From contig NZ_CP113975.1 of assembly GCF_026870155.1 (NCBI RefSeq), forward strand, positions 992,001 through 1,056,000: a stretch of DNA of 64,000 nt. The letters are read 5' to 3'. This document shows positions 34,299 through 43,239 of this stretch, one piece after another (within the stretch, counting starts at the first letter, position 1; each line of letters begins with the position of its first letter). Source of the DNA: Flavobacterium marginilacus. Lineage in GTDB: Bacteria; Bacteroidota; Bacteroidia; Flavobacteriales; Flavobacteriaceae. Position numbers and translations under genes: made by a program. The notes beneath the pieces are model-generated. The model saw only the letters and a program-made list of their open reading frames with translations. It was not told the origin of the DNA and did no database searches.

Positions 34299-36077
34299 AT
34301 GTCATTATCCAATATTCTTACCCCATCGATAGAAAAAGCAATTCAGACTTTGTTTGACGTAACCATTGATAAAATTGAGTTTCAAGCTACCCGCAAAGAA
34401 TTTGAAGGCGATATAACGATGGTGATTTTTCCATTATTGAAAGTGGTAAAAAGTAATCCTGTAGAATTAGGAAACAAAATTGGAAACTATTTAGTAGAAA
34501 ATGTTTCAGAAGTAGCTCGTTTTAACGTGGTTTCAGGATTTTTAAATATTGTGATTGCAGACAGTTATTATCTGAATTTCTTTAATGGAATCAGAAGTAC
34601 TGATAAATTCGGTTTTGTAACGCCTTCGGCAGATGATAAAGCGGTGATGGTTGAATATTCTTCGCCAAACACTAATAAACCGCTGCACTTAGGACACGTT
34701 CGTAATAATTTGTTAGGATATTCAGTTGCCGAAATTATCAAAGCTTCGGGTAAAAAAGTTTATAAAACTCAAATCATCAACGATAGAGGAATTCATATCT
34801 GCAAATCAATGCTGGCTTGGCAGAAATTTGGAAACGGAGAAACTCCTGAATCGACAGGTTTGAAAGGGGATAAATTGGTTGGAAATTATTATGTGGCTTT
34901 TGATAAAGCATACAAAGAAGAAATAAACCAATTAATTTCACAAGGAAAAACTGAAGACGAGGCCAAAAAACAAGCGCCAATCATTCTTGAAGCACAGCAA
35001 ATGCTTTTGGATTGGGAAGCTGGAAAACCAGAAGTTATCGAACTTTGGAAAAAGATGAACCAATGGGTTTATGACGGTTTTGGAACAACTTATAAAAACC
35101 TAGGAGTTGATTTTGACAGTTATTATTACGAAAGCAACACTTATTTGTTAGGCAAAGATGTCGTTCAGGTGGGATTGGACAAAGGAATTTTTGAAAAAGA
35201 CCCAGACGGTTCGGTTTGGATTGATTTGACTGATGAAGGTTTGGATCGTAAAATTGTGTTGCGTTCTGATGGAACCGCGGTTTATATGACGCAGGATATT
35301 GGAACTGCGATTCAGCGTGTAAAAGATATGCCGGATGTTGGCGGAATGGTGTACACGGTAGGGAACGAGCAGGACTATCACTTCAAAGTATTGTTCTTAA
35401 TCCTTAAAAAATTAGGATTTGACTGGGCTTCCAATCTTTTCCATTTATCATACGGAATGGTAGATTTACCTTCTGGAAAAATGAAATCAAGAGAAGGAAC
35501 TGTTGTAGATGCCGACGATTTAATGAATGAAATGACTGCAACAGCTCAAAAAATTTCTGAAGATTTAGGAAAATTGGACGGCTATTCTGCCGATGAAAAA
35601 GCAAAACTATTCAATACAATAGGTCTTGGAGCACTTAAATATTATATTTTGAAAGTGGATCCAAAGAAAAGAATCCTGTTTAATCCAGAAGAATCGGTTG
35701 ATTTTGCTGGAAATACAGGACCTTTCATTCAATATACTTATGCCAGAATTCAATCCATTTTAAGAAAAGCCGATTTTGATTTGAATGCAGTATCAGGCGT
35801 TGCAGAGGTTCACGAAAAAGAAAAAGAACTGATAAAACAGCTTGAGTTGTTTCCAGAAGTGATTCAGAACGCGGCCAACAATCACAGCCCGGCTTTGATT
35901 GCCAATTATACATACGATTTGGTTCGTGAGTATAATTCTTTTTACCAGGCTGTTTCCATACTTGGGGAAACTGATTTAGCTAAAAAAACATTCAGAGTAC
36001 AGCTGTCCAAAAAAGTAGCAGATGTTATTGCTGATTCTTTTAGTTTACTTGGGATAAATGTTCCGGAGAGAATGTAA
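34299..36077 (+). CDS. argS: Arginine--tRNA ligase
   Basis: The 592-residue class I synthetase charges tRNA-Arg. The HIGH motif is HLGH in NTNKPLHLGHVRNNLLG, and GKMKSREG stands in for KMSKS. A DALR-type anticodon domain closes the protein (IQYTYARIQSILRKA, then VRVQLS-like end). The N-terminal ArgS additional domain is present. Length is normal. Confidence 0.97.
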   Translation: MSLSNILTPSIEKAIQTLFDVTIDKIEFQATRKEFEGDITMVIFPLLKVVKSNPVELGNKIGNYLVENVSEVARFNVVSGFLNIVIADSYYLNFFNGIRSTDKFGFVTPSADDKAVMVEYSSPNTNKPLHLGHVRNNLLGYSVAEIIKASGKKVYKTQIINDRGIHICKSMLAWQKFGNGETPESTGLKGDKLVGNYYVAFDKAYKEEINQLISQGKTEDEAKKQAPIILEAQQMLLDWEAGKPEVIELWKKMNQWVYDGFGTTYKNLGVDFDSYYYESNTYLLGKDVVQVGLDKGIFEKDPDGSVWIDLTDEGLDRKIVLRSDGTAVYMTQDIGTAIQRVKDMPDVGGMVYTVGNEQDYHFKVLFLILKKLGFDWASNLFHLSYGMVDLPSGKMKSREGTVVDADDLMNEMTATAQKISEDLGKLDGYSADEKAKLFNTIGLGALKYYILKVDPKKRILFNPEESVDFAGNTGPFIQYTYARIQSILRKADFDLNAVSGVAEVHEKEKELIKQLELFPEVIQNAANNHSPALIANYTYDLVREYNSFYQAVSILGETDLAKKTFRVQLSKKVADVIADSFSLLGINVPERM

Positions 36078-36093
36078 TTTCGAAAATAAACAT

Positions 36094-36126
36094 AAAAAAA
36101 CCGAACTGAAAAGTTCGGTTTTTTTA
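36094..36126 (+). terminator. Terminator after argS
   Basis: The stem AAAAAAACCGAACT/AGTTCGGTTTTTTT has a 4-nt loop (GAAA). Confidence 0.9.
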
Positions 36127-36143
36127 TGTGCTAAATTTTTATA

Positions 36144-36488
36144 TCAATTTGAAATAATTAGATAATTGATTTCAACCGGTTTCAGTATTTTATCTTCGCT
36201 GACACAATCGACCAAAAAGCGCAGTTCTTCCAGTTCTTTTCTGTTGAGCAGAATAATAAAATTAGACTGCAGAGTAGGAATTGGAATCTTCTTGTCATAA
36301 ATGGAATTTTTATATTCCCTTTCCCAATAATCAATATCAATCTGATCGATATAATTGGCAAAACTAGTCATTTCAATGCCGCTCAAGTCAAAGGTAAGAT
36401 TATTGAACAGCAGCTGATACATATCTCTATGCTGACAAAAGAGCAAAATGCCATTTGAAGTCCGGTTTAATACTTTTAGATTGCACAT
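36144..36488 (-). CDS. DUF6686-like small protein
   Basis: The 114-residue protein opens MCNLKVLNRTSNGILLFCQHRDMYQLLFNNLTFDL and has a mixed alpha/beta pattern with no membrane segment or signal peptide. The C-x15-C-x-H layout and the LLFNNLTFDL stretch fit what I recall of DUF6686, but this is not certain. Function is unknown. It is separated from the upstream DUF6607 gene by a region with an inverted repeat, so linkage to that gene is doubtful. Confidence 0.55.
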   Translation of the reverse strand: MCNLKVLNRTSNGILLFCQHRDMYQLLFNNLTFDLSGIEMTSFANYIDQIDIDYWEREYKNSIYDKKIPIPTLQSNFIILLNRKELEELRFLVDCVSEDKILKPVEINYLIISN

Positions 36489-36520
36489 AAGTGTGGTTCT
36501 TTGAATTATTATTTTTATTC

Positions 36521-36616
36521 AGTCCTTAGCTTTTAGTCCTTAGTTGTACAGCATAGAAAGAATCCGTTTTTGTGAAATTTCGAATTTAGACTTAGAAGCT
36601 AATCACTAAGGACTAA
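36521..36616. repeat. Inverted repeat of TTAGTCCTTAGT
   Basis: TTAGTCCTTAGT (36533-36544) and ACTAAGGACTAA (36605-36616) are perfect 12-bp inverted copies, and AGTCCTTAGC at 36521 is a third related unit. The 60-bp loop makes a terminator unlikely. From memory, TAGTCNTTAGTC strings are frequent intergenic repeats in Flavobacterium. Confidence 0.6.
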
Positions 36617-36619
36617 TCA

Positions 36620-37531
36620 CTATTTAATGACAAATGAATCAATTATTGCATCAACTTCAGCTTGGGTTGCAGTTGGTTTTAAATCAAATAAAAGAGAGAA
36701 AAGTGATTTCTTGTTTACTTTATTCTGCAGCGATAAATCCTTATTGCTGCCATAAACTTTTTCCCATTTGCTTCTCACTTTTGCCCAGACTTCCTTATTG
36801 TTTTTCCACCAGTTTTGTGCCAATAAACATTTGCTGTCTTCCACTTTAGTATAAACATCAAATCCTTTTTCTTCGGCTAATAGATAATCTTTTCCGCTTT
36901 CGTCCCTTACCAGTTTTTGATTGTCCTGTTCGTGATTCCAGCCAGTAGGGGTGATTTCGTGAATGTTTCTTCTTTTTAGAACGTTGTAATCGTTTCTTTT
37001 AGTGTGTTCTCTTCTTGGCAGCGGTGCATCAGCGGTGTTTAGCCAATAGTTTTTCCCGTCAATATGTGCCCAGCTTGAAGAACCTTCGTATCTCGGACTG
37101 TCATCCACCTGATATACTTTTTGTGACCATTGTCCTTTTACGTTTTTGGCTGTCAATTTGTTAAACTTCCACGTATTATCTTTGTAAAAAGAATATAAAT
37201 CGGTGTTTTCATAAAGCCAGTCCTGTCTCCAGTGCTTTACAATGTCGTTTTCTCCCTTCCCAACAATTAACAAATGCTGTAATACTATTTTGCTGGGTTT
37301 GTCCTCCAGTAATTCTATCCATTCAAGTGCAGATTCATGTTTTGTTTCTGATGGTTTGTAGCTGGCAGAATCTTTTGGATACTTGAAAGTTTCAGTAAAG
37401 TTGAATTTTACTTCATAGCAGCCGCACATCGACTTGATGGCTTTTATGTCTTCTTTTTTAGCGTCTTGACTGAATCCAATAAGGCTTGTAATAGTCATTA
37501 ATACAGTTAGATAAGTCTTTTTTGTGTTCAT
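36620..37531 (-). CDS. Exported DUF6607 family protein
   Basis: The 303-residue product has a signal peptide (TYLTVLMTITSLIGFS, then Q), so it is exported. It carries a CGCYEVKFNFTETF start with two close cysteines, and many conserved Trp (HWRQDWLYEN, GQWSQKVYQV, SSWAHIDGKNYW, ADAPLPRREHTKRNDYN). These match DUF6607, an unstudied Bacteroidetes family. It is divergent from a TonB-dependent receptor and HmuY gene, with facing promoters sharing one palindrome, so it probably takes part in the same heme/iron uptake. That role is inferred from context. Confidence 0.78.
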   Translation of the reverse strand: MNTKKTYLTVLMTITSLIGFSQDAKKEDIKAIKSMCGCYEVKFNFTETFKYPKDSASYKPSETKHESALEWIELLEDKPSKIVLQHLLIVGKGENDIVKHWRQDWLYENTDLYSFYKDNTWKFNKLTAKNVKGQWSQKVYQVDDSPRYEGSSSWAHIDGKNYWLNTADAPLPRREHTKRNDYNVLKRRNIHEITPTGWNHEQDNQKLVRDESGKDYLLAEEKGFDVYTKVEDSKCLLAQNWWKNNKEVWAKVRSKWEKVYGSNKDLSLQNKVNKKSLFSLLFDLKPTATQAEVDAIIDSFVIK

Positions 37532-37562
37532 AATTGGTTTTTTATTTTTAAAAATTTTTTGA

Positions 37563-37633
37563 CAAATATATTAAATTTATTTAGAATAAATAAAAATAAC
37601 TATATATTTGCATCACTTATTAAGACTAAATAA
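37563..37633. promoter_or_regulatory. Divergent promoters with shared palindromic operator (heme/iron locus)
   Basis: The perfect inverted repeat ATTTATT-TAG-AATAAAT (37575-37591) lies between a minus-strand -7 box (CAAATATA, 37563-37570) and a plus-strand -7 box (TATATTTG, 37603-37610). It occupies the -33 region of both. A second copy, on the opposite strand (TTATTTAGTCTTAATAA, 37617-37633), matches at 14 of 17 positions and sits in the receptor leader. This layout fits one repressor site controlling both directions. A Fur-like protein is a guess. Confidence 0.65.
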
Positions 37634-37638
37634 AAATA

Positions 37639-39705
37639 ATGAAACATAGAATTACTTTCTTTTCTGCTCTCCTTTTTTATCAGATTTCTTTCGCCCAGCA
37701 AAAGAAAAAAGATAGTATTCAAACTAATGAATTGTTAGAGGTAATGGTGGTTACAGGAACAAGAACAGAGAGAGTTCTTTCGTCATTGCCGTTACCGATG
37801 ACCATAATTACTTCGGCAGAAATTGCTAAAACTGGCGTAACGAGATTGAATGAAATTTTAAATGAGCAGACAGGAATTATCCTGATTCCGGACGAAAGTG
37901 GTTTTGAGGGTATTCAGATGCAGGGTTTAGATTCGGCTTACACTATGGTTTTAATTGACGGTGTGCCTTTGGTAGGAAGAAGCGCAGGAGTTCTTGATTT
38001 ATCAAGAGTTTCTGTCGGAAATATCGAAAGAATTGAGATTGTAAAAGGTGCTTCATCTGCTTTGTACGGTTCCGAAGCCATGGGCGGAGTGATTAATGTA
38101 ATTACAAAAAAGCCGAAAAAAGATATGTTTTCGGGCAGTCTTTCTTATCGATATGCTTCTTTTAATACTAATGATGCTAATGCAAATCTTCTTTGGAAAA
38201 AGAAGAAGTTTTCGGCTAATTTATTTGCTAATTTCTATTCCTCTGATGGATACGATTTAGATAAAAGTACGCCTTTAAAAAATCTCGAAAATTTTTACAA
38301 TTACACCATTCAGCCCAAGCTGTACTATGATTTTTCAGAAAATCTAAAGCTGATTGTGAGCAATCGTTTCTATAATCAGAAAATGGATAACGCTGCCATA
38401 ATTGATGCTGAAAATTACAAAGGAGACGCAGCAGAAAACGAATGGAATTCCCAAGTAAAATTGGAACACAAATGGAATTCAAAACTCTATTCGGAATATG
38501 AATTATATGCTACCAATTATAAAAATGATTCGTTTTTGAATGATGAAAACGATGTGCTTTATGATAAAACCTATTATAATCAATGGCTTTTTCGACCAGA
38601 AGCAAGAACAACTTTGGCAATAAATAATGACAAGCTTACTGCTGGAATAGGACTGAATTATGAAACTTTGGACAGAACTTATTTTAGTAAAAATGTAGAA
38701 TTCACTTCTGAATATGTTTTTGTGCAATACGATTGGAATCCAAGCGAAAAATGGAATATTCTTGCGGGATTTAGATATGATAATCACAGTGAATATGCCT
38801 CGCAGTTAAGTCCAAAATTAGCCGTAAATTATAAAATCAATACTGATTTTTCTGTAAAAGGATCTGTTGGTTACGGTTACAAAGCGCCTGATTTTCGCCA
38901 GCTGTATTTTGATTTTTCTAATCCGTCGGTTGGTTATACGGTTTTGGGCTATAATGTTGCCGAAGATCGCTTGAATCAATTGGATGCTGAAGGCCAAATT
39001 TTGAAAAGAGTAGAAGGGATCAGTTTCAATACTCCATTGGAAGCCGAAAGTGCCGTGAATGTCAATTTTGGAACTTTTTACAAAAGAAATAAATTGAAAG
39101 TTGATGCAAACGCATTTTACAATTCGATAAGTAATTTGATTGATACGAGAGTGGTGGCTCAAAAAAACAATAGCCAGAACGTTTTTAGTTATTTCAATGT
39201 CAGCGAAGTTTTTACTTATGGGTTAGAATTTAATTCGGCTTATAATTTTACCAATGAATTTTCTGCATCAATCGGTTATCAATATTTGACTGCGAAAGAC
39301 AAATCGGTTGTTGATAATTTTGAGAATTATCAATACATCAGAAATGCTGAACTGCAAACCATTAAAATTAATAAATCGGATTATTTCGGTTTGTACAATC
39401 GTTCGAAACATACTGCCAATATTAAAATGGCATATACGATTCCGAAAATAAAAACAGATGTCAATCTGCGTGTTTTTTACCGAAGCAGATACGGTTTGTA
39501 TGACACTAATGGAAATCAGATTCTGGACAAACACGACACTTTTGTAGATGATTATTTTACAGCTAATCTTTCGGTTTCAAAATACATAACAGACAAAATA
39601 CTATTTCAGGCTGGTGCCAATAATTTACTTAATTATACCGATCCAAGTCAAATTCCAAACCTTTCCGGAAGACAGCTTTTTGCACGAATTCAATACAATT
39701 TTTAA
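37639..39705 (+). CDS. TonB-dependent receptor, heme/iron type
   Basis: The 688-residue outer-membrane receptor has a signal peptide (HRITFFSALLFYQISFA, then QQ), a plug with EVMVVTGTRTERVLSSLPLPM and EQTGIILIP, IQMQGLDSAYTMVLIDGVPLVGR, and a barrel with a C-terminal aromatic end (ARIQYNF). It lacks the carboxypeptidase-like domain of SusC-type receptors and resembles vitamin B12/siderophore/heme receptors. The HmuY gene follows 26 bp downstream, suggesting heme uptake. Confidence 0.88.
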   Translation: MKHRITFFSALLFYQISFAQQKKKDSIQTNELLEVMVVTGTRTERVLSSLPLPMTIITSAEIAKTGVTRLNEILNEQTGIILIPDESGFEGIQMQGLDSAYTMVLIDGVPLVGRSAGVLDLSRVSVGNIERIEIVKGASSALYGSEAMGGVINVITKKPKKDMFSGSLSYRYASFNTNDANANLLWKKKKFSANLFANFYSSDGYDLDKSTPLKNLENFYNYTIQPKLYYDFSENLKLIVSNRFYNQKMDNAAIIDAENYKGDAAENEWNSQVKLEHKWNSKLYSEYELYATNYKNDSFLNDENDVLYDKTYYNQWLFRPEARTTLAINNDKLTAGIGLNYETLDRTYFSKNVEFTSEYVFVQYDWNPSEKWNILAGFRYDNHSEYASQLSPKLAVNYKINTDFSVKGSVGYGYKAPDFRQLYFDFSNPSVGYTVLGYNVAEDRLNQLDAEGQILKRVEGISFNTPLEAESAVNVNFGTFYKRNKLKVDANAFYNSISNLIDTRVVAQKNNSQNVFSYFNVSEVFTYGLEFNSAYNFTNEFSASIGYQYLTAKDKSVVDNFENYQYIRNAELQTIKINKSDYFGLYNRSKHTANIKMAYTIPKIKTDVNLRVFYRSRYGLYDTNGNQILDKHDTFVDDYFTANLSVSKYITDKILFQAGANNLLNYTDPSQIPNLSGRQLFARIQYNF

Positions 39706-39731
39706 TTAACCCTTATTTAAACACTTTTACA

Positions 39732-40355
39732 ATGAAAACAAATTTTTTAAAACTTTCGATTTTAGCCTTGACACTTTTTATCGCATCGTGCAGTAATGAT
39801 GATAATGATCCAATACCTGCTGTAGTAACTCAAAAATTTTCTAATCTTTATGCACCGCAGACAGGTGGACAAGCAGTACCAGCGGGTGGCGAATTTACAA
39901 AATTCAGTTTTTCTGAAAACAAAGTTGTAACCAATGATAATTGGGATATTGCTTTCCGAGGAACGACTATAATCGTAAATGGAGGAGCTAAATACAATGC
40001 CGCAGATGCAGGTGAACCAGCGAGAACAGGATCAGGATTAGTAAGTTCTGTTTCTGGAACATTTGCTAGTGTAACTACTTTTCCAGTGGCAACTAGTTTT
40101 AAAGCAGATGCAACTTCAGTTTATGCAATTCCTACAGGAAGCGGAAATGGTTGGTATTCGTATAATTCAACAACACACATTATTTCGGCTATTGCAGGAA
40201 AAGTATTTGTGGTAAAAACGCATGATGGCAAGTATGCAAAATTCGAAATCTTAAGTTATTATAAAGATGCGCCTGTAACACCAGATGCTACATCTGTGTC
40301 GCCTTATTATACTTTTAATTTTGCTTATCAGGCAAATAGTACAACGACATTTTAA
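39732..40355 (+). CDS. HmuY family heme-binding-like lipoprotein
   Basis: The 207-residue lipoprotein has lipobox FIASC and the HmuY pattern: TQKFSNLYAPQTGGQ, FTKFSFSENKVVTNDNWDIAFRGTTIIVNGG, GNGWYSYN, and KVFVVKTHDGKYAKFEILSYYKD. In Porphyromonas HmuY binds heme with two His and delivers it to HmuR. This protein has His in THIISA and KTHDGKY that could serve, but the ligand is untested. The gene is in an operon with the receptor. Confidence 0.85.
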   Translation: MKTNFLKLSILALTLFIASCSNDDNDPIPAVVTQKFSNLYAPQTGGQAVPAGGEFTKFSFSENKVVTNDNWDIAFRGTTIIVNGGAKYNAADAGEPARTGSGLVSSVSGTFASVTTFPVATSFKADATSVYAIPTGSGNGWYSYNSTTHIISAIAGKVFVVKTHDGKYAKFEILSYYKDAPVTPDATSVSPYYTFNFAYQANSTTTF

Positions 40356-40398
40356 TTAGATAAGCAAATTAGTTAGTTTTGTTTTTTTTGAAGAAGAG

Positions 40399-40428
40399 AG
40401 GCTGTTCTAAATGGGCAGCCCTTTTTTT
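40399..40428 (+). terminator. Terminator after the HmuY gene
   Basis: The stem GAGGCTG/CAGCCC, with a T-run of seven, follows the stop codon by about 45 bp. It also resembles IS1182-end hairpins. Confidence 0.65.
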
Positions 40429-40474
40429 GACATACTAATAACGGAATTTTGAATCTTTTTATGTAAAAAATTAA

Positions 40475-40508
40475 GGAGAGACCGTCTCAAACTACAGACC
40501 GTCTCTCC
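40475..40508 (-). terminator. Terminator of the 181-residue exported protein gene
   Basis: The stem GGAGAGACCGTCT/AGACCGTCTCTCC pairs over 13 bp with one mismatch. On the minus strand a T-rich tract follows. Confidence 0.6.
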
Positions 40509-40566
40509 TCTGGTTAACTAATGGTTAGTTGATTTTTTTTTTTGGTTTTTTGAGCTACAGCGATTT

Positions 40567-41112
40567 TTAATTCATTGCTAATCCTTCTGATTTACTTATT
40601 TTAGTAATCTCGCCTATTGAACTCACTAATATATTTTGAGTTTTGTTATTTTTTTTAAGTTTCAAAAGGTATGCTTTTTTCAATATTTGCCCTTTTTCTT
40701 GTGAATATACAAACTTACTTTGGGTAACTGTCCATTCAGGATAGGCAAGATAAACTGTTTTCATAAGTTCTCTCGGCAATTCCACATTTACATATTTTTC
40801 GGAAACAGACATTAATATTCCTTTTTCATTGTAAGTAGCTGTTAAAGATCCCTTTTTGCTTTCTAAAGTCACTAAATAGCTGTCAAAATCTTTGCAGCCA
40901 TCATCCACTTTATACGAAAGAAATTCGTTTTGAGTATTTCTGACAACTGCATCAGGATTGTTGTCTGGGATGTATTTAGTAAAATCATTTTTTGATGATA
41001 CTACTACTTCAGGCAGCTCTTCAATTTTTGTTTCTTTATTTACTTTTTTTTCTTGTGAATAAGATACAGTAAATAAGCTTACACATAAAGCGAAGGTGAT
41101 AATTGTTCTCAT
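40567..41112 (-). CDS. Exported hypothetical protein
   Basis: I chose the start at 41112 (MRTIITFALCVSLFTVSYS, then Q), which gives a clean signal peptide. A further 46 upstream in-frame residues are rich in Lys/Asn/Phe and unlike coding sequence. The 181-residue product has EELPEVVVSSKNDF, a plausible linker, and a beta domain (SLTATYNEKGILMSVSEKYVN, PEWTVTQSKFVYSQEKG) of the PepSY-like or DUF type seen in exported flavobacterial proteins. I do not recognise a named family with confidence. Confidence 0.65.
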   Translation of the reverse strand: MRTIITFALCVSLFTVSYSQEKKVNKETKIEELPEVVVSSKNDFTKYIPDNNPDAVVRNTQNEFLSYKVDDGCKDFDSYLVTLESKKGSLTATYNEKGILMSVSEKYVNVELPRELMKTVYLAYPEWTVTQSKFVYSQEKGQILKKAYLLKLKKNNKTQNILVSSIGEITKISKSEGLAMN

Positions 41113-41745
41113 AATTTTTATATTTTTTATGTTATATTTTTGTGTTTTTTGTGTTTTTTTGTTAGGATAAAAGTATAAACTATTTTTCAATCGACAAAAT
41201 ATTTTGTTATTAAATTTATAAAAAAAATGTGTTTTTTTTATAAATATCAAAATCTATAACGTTTTTTATGTTTTTAAATTAAATTATATTTAATATTTTA
41301 ACAAAAGTCATTGTTTTTAAAACTGATCTTTCTGCAAACAGCTAATTAAACGAAAACGTTTGAATTAAATTGATGCTAAAAGTGTAAAAAATCCGACAAA
41401 ATTATCCATTTATAGATTGCAGAAAGAAGTAGAATAGAAAATCTTAAAATGTATATTTATAGTTTGGATTTTAATTCATTTGGGTACTGATAAGGAATCA
41501 AAATTTGTTTTTTTATAGTTGAAATACAATTTTTTTACGGTTTATTTTGGCAGTTTTCTGCAGGTTTGTGAAATTCCAGCAAAAAATTGTAAAGATGTTT
41601 CTTAAGCGGCAAACTTTTTCAAAATAATATGCAGATGGACTTTTTTGCTTTAATTTTCAAAACAATTGATTTTTTATTTCTAATACTATTTAAACTTCAA
41701 TATCAAATCATTAAATTTGCGCCTTAATTTAAGAGAAACACCATT
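41113..41745. other. 633-bp AT-rich intergenic region
   Basis: This is the longest gene-free stretch. No reading frame or RNA fold was recognised. It should hold the minus-strand promoter of the exported protein. Near its right end is the ffh -7 box TAAATTTG (41712-41719). The nearby SRP RNA gene was looked for here and not found. Confidence 0.6.
41712..41719 (+). promoter_or_regulatory. -7 box (TAAATTTG) of ffh
   Basis: TAAATTTG fits TAnnTTTG and lies 26 bp before the ATG. Confidence 0.6.
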
Positions 41746-43107
41746 ATGTTCGATAATTTAAGCGATAAACTAGACAAAGCCTTTCATATATTAAAAGGAC
41801 ACGGAAAAATCACCGAGGTAAACGTTGCAGAAACTTTGAAAGAAGTTCGCCGTGCTTTGCTCGATGCCGATGTCAACTTTAAAATTGCCAAAGATTTTAC
41901 CACCAAAGTAAAAGAAAAAGCAATTGGTCAGGATGTATTAACGACATTACAGCCGGGGCAATTATTGGTAAAGCTTGTTAAAGATGAGCTTACTGAACTG
42001 ATGGGCGGTGATGTTGCCGGTGTTAATCTTCAGGGAAATCCATCGATTATATTAATGTCAGGTTTGCAGGGATCTGGAAAAACTACTTTTTCCGGTAAAC
42101 TGGCGAATTATCTTCAGACAAAAAAGAATAAAAAACCGCTTTTGGTTGCTTGTGATATCTATCGTCCGGCGGCGATTCAGCAGTTGTATGTTGTGGGAGA
42201 TTCGATAGGAGTTGAGGTTTACTCTGAACCAGAAAATAAAAATCCGGTTGAGATTGCACAAAATGCAATCAAACATGCCAAAGCTAATGGATTCAATGTT
42301 GTAATTGTCGATACTGCAGGGCGTTTGGCTGTCGATAAGGAAATGATGGATGAAATTGAGAAAGTTCACAAAGCAATCCAGCCACAGGAAACTTTATTCG
42401 TTGTGGATTCTATGACAGGTCAGGATGCTGTGAATACTGCAAAAGCATTCAACGATATCTTAAATTTTGACGGGGTTATCTTAACCAAATTAGATGGTGA
42501 TACCCGCGGAGGAGCTGCGATTTCGATTAAATCAGTAGTGAACAAACCAATTAAGTTTGTTGGTACAGGCGAGAAAATGGATGCGATTGATGTTTTCTAT
42601 CCAAATCGTATGGCAGAGCGTATCCTTGGTATGGGAGACGTTGTGTCTTTGGTAGAGAGAGCTCAAGAACAATATGACGAAGAAGAAGCTAGAAAAATCC
42701 AAAAGAAAATTGCTAAAAACGAATTTGGTTTTGACGATTTCCTTTCACAGATTCAGCAGGTTAAGAAAATGGGTAATATGAAAGACTTGGTAGGAATGAT
42801 ACCGGGAGCTTCAAAAGCAATGAAAGATATCGAAATTGAAGATGATGCTTTCAAACATATTGAAGCGATTATCCATTCGATGACACCGATTGAAAGAAGC
42901 AAGCCTGCCGTAATTGATGCCAAAAGAAAAATTAGGATTGCCAAAGGTTCCGGGACAAAAGTGGAGCAGGTGAATCAATTGATGAAACAGTTTGAGCAAA
43001 TGAGCAAAATGATGAAAATGATGCAGGGGCCGGGAGGAAAAAACCTGATGAAAATGATGGGCGGAATGAAAGGCGGAATGCCTGGAGGTATGCCGGGAAT
43101 GAGATAA
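41746..43107 (+). CDS. ffh: Signal recognition particle protein Ffh
   Basis: The 453-residue GTPase binds SRP RNA and signal peptides for co-translational membrane targeting. The N domain is followed by G-domain motifs GLQGSGKTT, DTAGRLAVD and TKLDGDTRGG. A C-terminal Met-rich M domain follows (EQMSKMMKMMQGPGGKNLMKMMGGMKGGM). Length is normal. A terminator lies 20 bp downstream. Confidence 0.97.
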   Translation: MFDNLSDKLDKAFHILKGHGKITEVNVAETLKEVRRALLDADVNFKIAKDFTTKVKEKAIGQDVLTTLQPGQLLVKLVKDELTELMGGDVAGVNLQGNPSIILMSGLQGSGKTTFSGKLANYLQTKKNKKPLLVACDIYRPAAIQQLYVVGDSIGVEVYSEPENKNPVEIAQNAIKHAKANGFNVVIVDTAGRLAVDKEMMDEIEKVHKAIQPQETLFVVDSMTGQDAVNTAKAFNDILNFDGVILTKLDGDTRGGAAISIKSVVNKPIKFVGTGEKMDAIDVFYPNRMAERILGMGDVVSLVERAQEQYDEEEARKIQKKIAKNEFGFDDFLSQIQQVKKMGNMKDLVGMIPGASKAMKDIEIEDDAFKHIEAIIHSMTPIERSKPAVIDAKRKIRIAKGSGTKVEQVNQLMKQFEQMSKMMKMMQGPGGKNLMKMMGGMKGGMPGGMPGMR

Positions 43108-43129
43108 TAAACATAGTTTCAAGTTTCAG

Positions 43130-43166
43130 GTTTCAAATTGTTGAGACAGAAATTTGAAACTTTTTT
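43130..43166 (+). terminator. Terminator after ffh
   Basis: The stem GTTTCAAATT/AATTTGAAAC is followed by TTTTTT. Confidence 0.75.
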
Positions 43167-43239
43167 AATTTAATAAATTAGAAGTTACTGTTTTAGACAA
43201 GAAAACTTAAAATCATAAACTAAAATTTTAGACAAAAAA

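Noticed and set aside
41113..41745. A possible SRP RNA gene next to ffh
   Set aside because: No GGAA-tetraloop hairpin or other SRP RNA core sequence is seen in the gap, which is AT-rich throughout.
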